In this document: positions 5,380-11,266 of the stretch, in pieces | Layout of the letters: every line of letters starts with the position of its first letter | How positions within the stretch are numbered: position 1 is the first letter of the stretch | DNA from: Syntrophomonas sp. UBA5432 | Lineage (GTDB): Bacteria; Bacillota; Syntrophomonadia; Syntrophomonadales; Syntrophomonadaceae | Assembly (NCBI GenBank): GCA_002424365.1 | Contig: DIRQ01000050.1 | Coordinates: 1-11,266 of the forward strand | Length of the DNA stretch: 11,266 nucleotides | Reading direction: 5' to 3' | Notes under the pieces: generated by a model | What the model was told of the DNA's origin: nothing | Seen by the model: only the letters and a program-made list of their open reading frames with translations | Databases searched by the model: none | Translations under genes and position numbers: made by a program

Positions 5380-6660
5380 ATGAATTTGAAATATGGTTTG
5401 GAAGACCGTCCACCGCTTAAGGAAAATCTGGTTTACGGTCTACAATGGTTGGCAGTTACGATTCCGGCGGTAATTATTCTAGGGAAAGTTCTGGGTGGGA
5501 TGCAGGGAAGTGTCGAAGCCGAGCTTCTCTATATGCAAAAACTATTCGCAGTTATGGCGGTAAGTCTTTTACTGCAGATTAGATGGGGACACCGGCTGCC
5601 GCTGGTTATTGGCCCGGCAACAGTATTGCTTATCGGTATCCTGGCTGCACAGGGCAGTTCACCAGCAGCTATTTACTCCAGCATACTCATATGTGGCCTG
5701 GTCTTAACCTTTTTAGCTGCCAGTGGTTTGTTTGCATACCTGCGCCGGCTTTTCACCCCTTCAGTGGTAGCAGTTATTTTATTACTGGTGGCTTTTACCA
5801 TGATGCCAACTATACTGCAGTTGATTATAACCAGTTCCGGTAATATATCATCCTCGCAGCACTTGGGATTTGCCCTTATTTTTATATTACTCATGTTTGT
5901 AGCCCAGCGTTGGCTTAGTGGATTATGGAAATCGACCCTCATTCTATGGGCAATGATAATCGGCAGCCTGGCCTATTTTTTCATAAACCCGGCCTGGAAA
6001 CAAGGCTTCAGCCATGTGGGGGTTCCACTGTTTAGCGGGTTCGGCCAGCAATTAACCACCAGCCTGGTGGTTGACCCTGGACTGATAATTGCTTTCTTAC
6101 TTTGTTTCCTGGGGCTTTCCATTAATGACCTGGGCTCCATCCAGGCGGTGGGAGCAGTATTGCAGGCAGATGAGATGCCCAAACGGATAACCCGCGGTAT
6201 TACCCTGACTGGTTTGAGCAATGGCCTGGCTGGATTTATGGGGGTTATTGGACCGGTGAATTTCTCATTTAGTCCTGGGGTTATAGCTTCCACCGGCTGT
6301 GCAGCCCGCTCTACCCTAATACCGACCGGTATTATCATGTTGATTCTGGCCTTTATGCCTCGGGTCTTATTTTACTTATCTTTTATACCCGGGGTAGTTA
6401 TCGGTTGTGTTTTACTTTTTATTATGTGTACCCAGGTAGCGGCAGGGCTAACCACTGCTTTTAGTGCTATGGAAGAGCCTTATTTCGAAAATGCACTCTT
6501 AATAGGTCTGCCGATACTTATAGGAGTTATGGTTGCGTTCTTACCTGGAGAAGTGGTAGCTTCCTTTCCGTCTCACCTGCGCCCTATACTGGCTAATGGG
6601 TTTGTCATAGGAGTGCTGGTATCGCTACTAATGGAAAATGTAATATTTCGGACTCATTAA
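5380..6660 (+). CDS. NCS2-family (xanthine/uracil permease-like) membrane transporter, divergent
   Basis: The 426-residue product is almost entirely hydrophobic with roughly 12-14 membrane segments. It starts with NLKYGLEDRPPLKEN, typical of nucleobase:cation symporter-2 proteins, followed by the first membrane segment and a GPA-containing segment (78-80). The substrate motifs deviate: the conserved QH of the first membrane helix is Q22-W23, the ExxGD-type motif of helix 8 reads NDLGS (249-253), and the helix-10 region is GPVNFSFSPGVIASTGCAAR (291-310) rather than the usual glutamine/asparagine signature. Family membership is secure, but substrate is not; a nucleobase is the default. The ATG follows GAGG at 5 bp, with no promoter clearly visible. 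A strong terminator lies 82 bp downstream of the stop. It is monocistronic and convergent with the alcohol dehydrogenase gene. Confidence 0.85.
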   Translation: MNLKYGLEDRPPLKENLVYGLQWLAVTIPAVIILGKVLGGMQGSVEAELLYMQKLFAVMAVSLLLQIRWGHRLPLVIGPATVLLIGILAAQGSSPAAIYSSILICGLVLTFLAASGLFAYLRRLFTPSVVAVILLLVAFTMMPTILQLIITSSGNISSSQHLGFALIFILLMFVAQRWLSGLWKSTLILWAMIIGSLAYFFINPAWKQGFSHVGVPLFSGFGQQLTTSLVVDPGLIIAFLLCFLGLSINDLGSIQAVGAVLQADEMPKRITRGITLTGLSNGLAGFMGVIGPVNFSFSPGVIASTGCAARSTLIPTGIIMLILAFMPRVLFYLSFIPGVVIGCVLLFIMCTQVAAGLTTAFSAMEEPYFENALLIGLPILIGVMVAFLPGEVVASFPSHLRPILANGFVIGVLVSLLMENVIFRTH

Positions 6661-6692
6661 TAATATCAAGCTCGAGTTTTGATTATAGTTTT

Positions 6693-6711
6693 GGGCAGAT
6701 TCTGCCTGCCC
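6693..6711. repeat. Short GC-rich inverted repeat
   Basis: gggcag (6693-6698) and ctgccc (6706-6711) are exact complements with a 7-base loop, 32 bp behind the permease stop. There is no immediate T-run, so it is probably an accessory hairpin ahead of the main terminator at 6742-6782. Confidence 0.4.
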
Positions 6712-6741
6712 GAAAAACGTCTCCTTTTTCTTAGCAAATGG

Positions 6742-6782
6742 AAACCCCATTCTACAGATTTGCTATAGAATGGGGTTTTATA
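6742..6782 (+). terminator. Rho-independent terminator of the permease gene
   Basis: A perfect 13-bp stem pairs aaaccccattcta (6742-6754) with tagaatggggttt (6766-6778) around an 11-base loop, followed by TTTTAT. It lies about 80 bp behind the permease stop. A weaker T-tract on the opposite strand could also help end the convergent alcohol dehydrogenase transcript. Confidence 0.85.
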
Positions 6783-6908
6783 TGGCACATAGTCTAGCTT
6801 CCCCATCGGTATAGGGCTCAGAAGTATACATTGGGCTACCTGTTAAGAAACCATAAACTATTTGCAATAATTCTTAGCCACCTGTTGTGACCTGGCAAAT
6901 ATTTCATG

Positions 6909-8093
6909 CTATAAAAGGGGTAAAGAAGTTCCGTCATAGGCTGCCTGTAAAATATTTAAAACGTCCTGGTATTCCAGTTTTCGAAATGTGCCCAGAGGTC
7001 CTCGTGAAGTCGCTTTTTCAGCCATTTCCGCCAGGCGCTCTGTTTCCACTCCAATTTCTTTTAGACTACCGGCCAGATTCATGGATTTAAAAAACCTAGC
7101 CGTTTTCATAATACCGGTCCGGGCTGCTATAATATCGTCACTTTCGTCTACTCCCCATATATTACGGGCATATTCGGCCAGCCGGGGGGCAGTCTGCTCA
7201 TCCAGGACATAATGCATCCAATATGGAGTAAGGATAGCCAGGCCCAGACCATGGGTTACATCATAAAGAGCACTGATTTCATGCTCTATACCGTGGGTAG
7301 CCCAATCAGTACGCTTTCCGGTTCCCAGCAGTCCATTTAAAGCTAGGCTTCCTGTCCACATGAGATTGGCGCGGGACTCGTAGTTATCCGGCTGGACCAT
7401 GGCTAACGGCCCATAGTGGATACAGGTCTTCAGCATGGCTTCCGCCAGGCGGTTTTGAATGAAGGTTCCCGGGGTAGGGCTGAAATACTGTTCAAATACG
7501 TGGCTCATAATATCAACCGTTCCTGCTGCCGTTTGTTCGGGAGGAACGGTAAAGCTGTATTCCGGGTCAAGAATAGAAAAGCGGGGAATTAATATGGAAC
7601 TGCCAATTCCCAGCTTCTGTTTAGTATCATCATTGTTGATAACTGCGTTGGGGCTCATTTCGGAACCGGTAGCAGCCAGAGTCAGTACGGTGCCTACCGG
7701 TAAAGCATGCTGTATTTTAGCCTTACGGGTAAAGAAGTCCCAGGCATCGCCATCATAGTTAGCACCGGCAGCAATGATTTTAGCACAGTCAATGGTGCTT
7801 CCCCCTCCAACTGCCAATACCAGGTGCACCTGATGCTGCTTGCAGAGCTCTACCCCCTGGCGTACGCTACTAATCCGTGGATTAGGCTGAACCCCGGAGA
7901 GTTCGATATGATTGATATCATTGCCCTGAAAAACTTGCAACAACTGGTCGTAAAGCCCGCTACGTTTAATGCTGCCTCCACCGTAGACCAGCAACACTTT
8001 GTTTCCGTAACTCAGTATTTCTTCACCCAGGTCTTCAATTTTTCCCCGTCCAAAATGGATACGGGTAGGAAAATGAGCGTTGAAGTTTAACAT
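6909..8093 (-). CDS. Iron-containing alcohol dehydrogenase (group III, YqhD/BdhA-like)
   Basis: This 394-residue protein reduces or oxidises an aldehyde/alcohol with NAD(P)H and divalent iron in the cytosol. The nucleotide-binding part carries YGGGSIKRSG (37-46) and VGGGSTIDCAK (95-105). The C-terminal helical domain holds the metal ligands: D194 and H198 (TVDIMSHVFEQY), H267 (DWATHGIEHE) and H281 (YDVTHGLGLAIL). These positions coincide with the ligand set I recall for E. coli YqhD, and length is typical of the butanol dehydrogenase/YqhD branch rather than the AdhE type. GGAGG sits 7 bp before the ATG. It is divergent from the dehydratase operon across a 282-bp region; no clear promoter for this side was found. 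Product specificity (butanol, ethanol, small aldehydes or lactaldehyde) cannot be decided from sequence. Confidence 0.93.
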   Translation of the reverse strand: MLNFNAHFPTRIHFGRGKIEDLGEEILSYGNKVLLVYGGGSIKRSGLYDQLLQVFQGNDINHIELSGVQPNPRISSVRQGVELCKQHQVHLVLAVGGGSTIDCAKIIAAGANYDGDAWDFFTRKAKIQHALPVGTVLTLAATGSEMSPNAVINNDDTKQKLGIGSSILIPRFSILDPEYSFTVPPEQTAAGTVDIMSHVFEQYFSPTPGTFIQNRLAEAMLKTCIHYGPLAMVQPDNYESRANLMWTGSLALNGLLGTGKRTDWATHGIEHEISALYDVTHGLGLAILTPYWMHYVLDEQTAPRLAEYARNIWGVDESDDIIAARTGIMKTARFFKSMNLAGSLKEIGVETERLAEMAEKATSRGPLGTFRKLEYQDVLNILQAAYDGTSLPLL

Positions 8094-8207
8094 GTGTATG
8101 CCTCCGTTTGTTATTTCTAGATACTAGAGTTCATAAAGCCAAGTCTTTCGTAAAAGGTTCCCGCAGTACTAATTTTAACATTATCATTATTATTTTCCCA
8201 CACCGGT

Positions 8208-8236
8208 TTGATGGACATATAAACACGTGGTATATT
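8208..8236 (+). promoter_or_regulatory. Sigma-A promoter of the tartrate dehydratase-like operon
   Basis: TTGATG (8208-8213) and TATATT (8231-8236) are separated by exactly 17 bp, with good -10 and fair -35 matches. It gives a leader of about 130 nt ahead of the alpha-subunit start. The spacer contains the symmetric CACGTG, which may be coincidental. Confidence 0.6.
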
Positions 8237-8258
8237 GAAAACCAGAAAGGGGAAAACC

Positions 8259-8273
8259 ATGGTACAACCATAG
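8259..8273 (+). CDS. Possible four-codon leader ORF in the dehydratase operon leader
   Basis: AAAGGGG lies 6 bp before ATG GTA CAA CCA TAG, giving M-V-Q-P-stop within the leader. The ATG is also in a small symmetric sequence, ATGGT-aca-ACCAT. It could be a chance event, a translational attenuation device or a decoy start; I see no alternative hairpins or T-run typical of attenuation. Confidence 0.2.
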   Translation: MVQP

Positions 8274-8295
8274 TATAGCCCAGAATTTAAACCAG

Positions 8296-8320
8296 AAGTG
8301 GTAAAACGAAGTGTAAAACG
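8296..8320. repeat. Tandem repeat in the dehydratase operon leader
   Basis: aagtggtaaaacg (8296-8308) is followed at once by aagtgtaaaacg (8309-8320), nearly identical and about 1.2 helical turns apart. Its position, some 60 bp downstream of the -10 box, would suit a regulator binding site. It is also compatible with replication slippage. Confidence 0.45.
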
Positions 8321-8375
8321 GCCTGGTATTAGTTTTATTCTTACCGGTATTTCTAATTATTTAGGGGGAATTTAC

Positions 8376-9275
8376 ATGAATGCGAAAGGGCAGCGGGAAA
8401 ATTTCATTGATATTATGGCCGGATTTACTGTATATACCGGTAAATATCTTCCTGACGATGTTCATGCCAAATTAAAAGAACTTCGAGAAAAGGAAGATAG
8501 CGCTTTAGCTACAATAGTTTATGATGCTATGTTTGAGGATCTAAGATTGGCACACGAGCTGGAGCGACCACTCTGCCAGGATACCGGTGTTATCCAGTAC
8601 TTTATACAGGTTGGAACCGGGTTTCCGTTGATTGATCAGATGGAGGAATGTTTGGTTGAAGCAGTTAAAAAAGCTACGGTTTTAGGACCGCTACGCCATA
8701 ACGCGGTTGAAGTTTTTGATGAGAAAAACACTGGTAACAATGTGGGTAAGAGAATCCCCTGGATTGATTGGGAGATTGTACCTGACAATGATGAAGCGAC
8801 CGTCTATGTATATATGGCTGGAGGTGGCTGTAGCCTTCCCGGAATCGCCAAAGTCCTGATGCCTTTGGAAGGATATGAAGGTGTGGTAAAACTAGTATTT
8901 GACCAGATAACTTCTTATGGAATTAATGCCTGTCCCCCTCTTTTAGTCGGTATTGGTATTGCTGGTTCCGTTGAGGTGGCAGCCAAACTATCCAAAAAAG
9001 CTTTACTGCGTCCTATAGGTTCTAAAAACAGTAATCCTCGCGGGGCTGAGCTGGAAGCTAGAATTGAAGAGGGCCTAAATGCGCTCAAGATTGGGCCTGG
9101 TGGTCTTACCGGGGAAAACTCCGTCATGGGGGTGCATATTGAAGAGGCGGCTCGGCATCCGGCTACCATTGCGGTAGGCCTTTCTACCGGTTGCTGGGCA
9201 CACCGAAGAGCAGTAATCAAATTTAATGCTGATATGGATTATGAAATTATTTCCCATAAAGGAGTAGTTCTATGA
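8376..9275 (+). CDS. ttdA: L(+)-tartrate dehydratase-like alpha subunit (class I [4Fe-4S] fumarase/tartrate dehydratase family)
   Basis: This 299-residue catalytic subunit would remove water from a hydroxy-dicarboxylate: tartrate to oxaloacetate, or malate/fumarate in relatives. Motifs shared with E. coli TtdA include LCQDTG (66-71), LRHNAVEVFDE, VYMAGGGCSLPG (145-156), INACPP, SVMGVHIE and STGCWAHRR (270-278). C67, C186 and C273 have the spacing I recall for TtdA's three cluster-ligating cysteines. Clostridial two-subunit fumarases usually have a different PKGFGSEN-type segment in place of MAGGGCSLPG. The open frame extends to GTG at 8298, but I chose the ATG at 8376-8378 because AGGGGGAA lies just before it and the N-terminus then aligns with TtdA. 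Its end overlaps the beta gene in ATGA. The cluster makes it oxygen-sensitive. Confidence 0.88.
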   Translation: MNAKGQRENFIDIMAGFTVYTGKYLPDDVHAKLKELREKEDSALATIVYDAMFEDLRLAHELERPLCQDTGVIQYFIQVGTGFPLIDQMEECLVEAVKKATVLGPLRHNAVEVFDEKNTGNNVGKRIPWIDWEIVPDNDEATVYVYMAGGGCSLPGIAKVLMPLEGYEGVVKLVFDQITSYGINACPPLLVGIGIAGSVEVAAKLSKKALLRPIGSKNSNPRGAELEARIEEGLNALKIGPGGLTGENSVMGVHIEEAARHPATIAVGLSTGCWAHRRAVIKFNADMDYEIISHKGVVL

Positions 9276-9889
9276 AGACCAAAATATTAACCACCCCGAT
9301 TCAGGATGAAGAGCTGGAATTACTGACCGTTGGCGATATTATTTATTTAACTGGTTATCTGATAACCAGCCGTGATGATGTACATCAACGATTAATAAAA
9401 CAGCACAAGCAACTGCCGGTTGATCTTGCCGGCAAGGCTATTTTCCACGCCGGACCGATTATGCAAGAAATAGAAGGACAACCAGGGAAGTACCGGGTAA
9501 TCTCCATTGGACCCACTACCAGTATGCGTATGGAAAAATACGAAAAAGAGTTTATTCGTCAAACCGGGTTAAAGCTGATAGTCGGTAAAGGCGGCATGGG
9601 ACAGAATACTGCCGCCGGCTGCCGAGAATATAAGGCTGTTCATGCAGTGTTTCCCGGAGGCTGTGCGGTACTAGCAGCCAATTGTGTGGAAGAAGTTGAA
9701 CAGGTGGAATGGTTGGACCTGGGTATGCCCGAAGCCATGTGGGTAATGCGGGTAAAGGAATTCGGCCCCCTAATCGTTTCCATTGATACAAAGGGGAATA
9801 ATCTTTTCGAGAATAATAAAAAGGCGTTCAATCTTAAGAAGGATGCTGTTGTGGAGGAAATATGCCGATATGTTGATTATTTGGAATAA
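9272..9889 (+). CDS. ttdB: L(+)-tartrate dehydratase-like beta subunit
   Basis: The 205-residue beta subunit completes the heteromeric lyase. It starts KTKILTTPI and shows GDIIYLTGYLITSRDDVH (21-38), KAIFHAGP (55-62), GPTTSMRM (80-87), KLIVGKGGMG (101-110), GCAVLAA (130-136) and EFGPLIVSIDTKGNNL (163-178). These segments match E. coli TtdB closely and separate it from the shorter fumarase beta domains of other anaerobes. The ATG overlaps the alpha stop by 4 bp, with GGAG at about 7 bp inside the alpha gene, so stoichiometric translation is expected. A strong terminator starts 96 bp after the stop. The cluster-binding cysteines are in the alpha subunit; beta probably contributes catalytic acid/base residues. 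It acts in the cytosol. Fumarase activity remains possible because the two families share a fold and chemistry. Confidence 0.88.
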   Translation: MKTKILTTPIQDEELELLTVGDIIYLTGYLITSRDDVHQRLIKQHKQLPVDLAGKAIFHAGPIMQEIEGQPGKYRVISIGPTTSMRMEKYEKEFIRQTGLKLIVGKGGMGQNTAAGCREYKAVHAVFPGGCAVLAANCVEEVEQVEWLDLGMPEAMWVMRVKEFGPLIVSIDTKGNNLFENNKKAFNLKKDAVVEEICRYVDYLE

Positions 9890-9985
9890 TAGAAGTGGAT
9901 AAATCAGAAGATGAACAACCAGATACTTTGGAGGTAGGGCCATCTAATGGGTCTCCAGAGTAATATGAAACTTATACTGAACTAC

Positions 9986-10030
9986 AAAAGAGGCTTCTGC
10001 CGGTATTTACCAGGCAGAAGCCTCTTTTTA
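9986..10030. terminator. Strong bidirectional rho-independent terminator
   Basis: A perfect 16-bp stem pairs aaaagaggcttctgcc (9986-10001) with ggcagaagcctctttt (10013-10028) around an 11-base loop. T-runs occur on both sides according to strand (CTCTTTTT on plus, the complement of AAAAG on minus). It lies between the convergent ttdB-like gene and the SLH-domain gene and probably ends both transcripts. Confidence 0.92.
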
Positions 10031-10051
10031 ATTTTTCTCTATGGCTTTGTA

Positions 10052-11266
10052 TTAGATTGCTTTTAGTATTAAGCTAACTGCTTCCGCCCGGGTGGTGTTG
10101 CCCTGGGGTCTGAAGCTGCCATCAGGATAACCACTAATAAATCCGCCTTTAAATGCTGCAGCTACGCCAGGTTTGGCCCAGGGGGAGATGGCTTTGCTGT
10201 CGGTAAAGTTTAACTTGCCGGTTGCAGCTTCCAGTTTGGCGGCAAGGGAGACGATTACTGCAGCCTGTTCTCTGGTAATCAAATCATCAGGACCAAAGGT
10301 GTTTTCATCATAGCCGCTGATAATGCCGTGAGCAGCGGCCGTGGCTATGCTATCTTTGGCCCAGTGGGAGGCGGTATCGGTAAATGTTTTCCCTGCTCTG
10401 GTTTCTAAATTCAAGGCTTTGACTATCATAACGGTAAACTCCGCCCGGGTGATGGTTTTATCAGGTTTAAAGGTTCCATTAGGATAACCGGATACAACTC
10501 TGGCATTAATCATTTTCATGATGCTGTCTTTAGCCCAGTGACCGGAAATATCGCTGGGGATATTTCCGGTTGGTTGGGGAGTTACAGGTTTAACTGGTTT
10601 TTCGTCCTTAACGGTTTTGGGAGTAGCTATTACGGCAAATTTAGTGAAATGATTAGTATCACCGCTGATAGTACCGCTATTAAAGTTTAGCCTGATGTTG
10701 TCCAAAGATATCCATTTACCAGTATCTTCGTCATAGTAGTAAATGGCGATGTCGTATTCATTCGGATCAAGCCCGGAGTTATCAAAGGACAAGGTAATAG
10801 TAACTGGTTTTAGGAAGTTGCCGGATTTGTCTTTTACAATATCCATGATGCGGCTGAGCAATTGACTATTATCCGGCAGGGTCATACCTGCAGATAGAGC
10901 GGTTTCTTTAATTTGCACCTGGATATCACTCTCTACCGCTCCGGCAAGGAAGGTGAGGGTTACCCCGTTTTGGCTAAAGGTTCGACCTGAGGAGGTTACT
11001 TGGGTTCCAGAAGGAGTGGTACTACCGCCGCCTTTCGGACTTCCGCCGCTAGAACTATTGTATGTGAAGGTTGCCGTAATTGTGGCCGGGTTTGCTGGCA
11101 TAGTATAGGTGGTGCTGGCGCTGTTGGCATTGGCAAAGGTACCACCGCCGGTGGAAGTCCATTTATTGAAGCTGTACCCGGAGGCGGGAGTTGCGGTAAT
11201 GTTAATAACTGTACCCGCAGGATAATTACTGCTGCTGCCGGTAGTAATACTGCCACCTGTTGCTGC
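10052..11266 (-). CDS. Secreted S-layer-anchored protein: InlB-type repeat, ZU5-like domain, three SLH domains (partial, N-terminus outside window)
   Basis: The frame is open to the right edge, so 404 codons plus stop are visible and the true start lies outside; the internal ATG at 11099-11101 is not a start. In visible numbering, residues 1-68 match the InlB-type bacterial repeat (PAGTVINITATPASGYSFNKW then TMPANPATITATF). A Gly/Ser linker (70-90) leads to a ZU5-like beta domain with GVTLTFLAGAV, IYYYDEDTGKW and HFTKFAVIA (about 95-215). After a Lys/Pro linker, three SLH domains follow, each with a WAKDSI- or PWAKPG-type start and a SGYPNGTFKP/SGYDENTFGP/SGYPDGSFRP core plus TRAE/TREQ (about 238-404). 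SLH triplets bind pyruvylated secondary wall polymer, anchoring the protein to the cell surface. The C-terminal SLH position implies the N-terminal part faces outward. It ends at the terminator 9986-10030. Confidence 0.9.
   Translation of the reverse strand, partial: AATGGSITTGSSSNYPAGTVINITATPASGYSFNKWTSTGGGTFANANSASTTYTMPANPATITATFTYNSSSGGSPKGGGSTTPSGTQVTSSGRTFSQNGVTLTFLAGAVESDIQVQIKETALSAGMTLPDNSQLLSRIMDIVKDKSGNFLKPVTITLSFDNSGLDPNEYDIAIYYYDEDTGKWISLDNIRLNFNSGTISGDTNHFTKFAVIATPKTVKDEKPVKPVTPQPTGNIPSDISGHWAKDSIMKMINARVVSGYPNGTFKPDKTITRAEFTVMIVKALNLETRAGKTFTDTASHWAKDSIATAAAHGIISGYDENTFGPDDLITREQAAVIVSLAAKLEAATGKLNFTDSKAISPWAKPGVAAAFKGGFISGYPDGSFRPQGNTTRAEAVSLILKAI

Noticed and set aside
5673..6338. 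Minus-strand ORFs inside the permease gene
   Set aside because: Their translations are the antisense of strongly hydrophobic membrane segments and lack ribosome binding sites or family motifs.
8298..8375. GTG start extending the alpha dehydratase subunit by 26 residues
   Set aside because: No suitable Shine-Dalgarno, low-complexity translation that does not align with TtdA, and a good AGGGGGAA site directly before the ATG at 8376.
9895..9963. 22-residue acidic ORF after the beta dehydratase gene
   Set aside because: No ribosome binding site, a GTG start only, and biased composition; most likely untranslated sequence before the terminator.
11099..11101. Internal ATG as the start of the SLH-domain protein
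   Set aside because: The reading frame upstream stays open to the window edge and encodes the first half of an InlB-type repeat, so the gene is truncated by the window rather than starting here.

Overview
The window looks like chromosomal DNA of a strict anaerobe from the class Clostridia (Firmicutes), most likely in the Syntrophomonas/Desulfotomaculum/Pelotomaculum neighbourhood. This is inferred from gene content: ferredoxin-fused MinD ATPases with NifX-like partners, a two-subunit oxygen-sensitive Fe-S dehydratase, an iron-dependent alcohol dehydrogenase, S-layer homology domains, strong AGGAGG-type ribosome binding sites, and frequent GTG/TTG starts. Base composition is moderate. There is no tRNA, rRNA, CRISPR array or intact mobile element.

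Left block (1-2766, minus strand): transcription runs leftwards from a good sigma-A promoter at 2737-2766. Just downstream of its -10 box is a near-perfect palindrome resembling SmtB/ArsR operators. The genes in order are a NifX-like protein (2264-2617), a 405-bp gap with a heptamer tandem repeat, a degenerate 33-bp direct repeat and an inverted repeat, a second NifX-like protein with a Cys/His tail (1511-1858), and two paralogous MinD-type ATPases (644-1486 and 1-647, the latter cut by the window edge). Each ATPase carries an inserted 2x[4Fe-4S] ferredoxin domain. The set looks like a metal- or Fe-S-cofactor handling module.

Middle block (2767-5376): a structured upstream region precedes an unrecognised 180-residue soluble protein (2957-3499). 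A leftward pair follows: an ECF sigma factor (4615-5121) overlapping the gene for its probable membrane anti-sigma partner (3642-4622).

Right-centre block (5380-10030): a divergent NCS2-type permease ends at a strong terminator. An iron-containing alcohol dehydrogenase (6909-8093, minus) is divergent from a two-gene operon. That operon's products match the L-tartrate dehydratase subunits TtdA and TtdB better than the usual clostridial two-subunit fumarase. It has a recognisable promoter, a leader containing a tiny ORF and a tandem repeat, a 4-bp gene overlap, and a 16-bp-stem terminator. A link between alcohol dehydrogenase, permease and dehydratase is only suggested by proximity.

Right end (10052-11266, minus): the C-terminal part of a secreted S-layer-anchored protein, with an InlB-type repeat, a ZU5-like beta domain and three SLH domains. 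It is open at the right edge.
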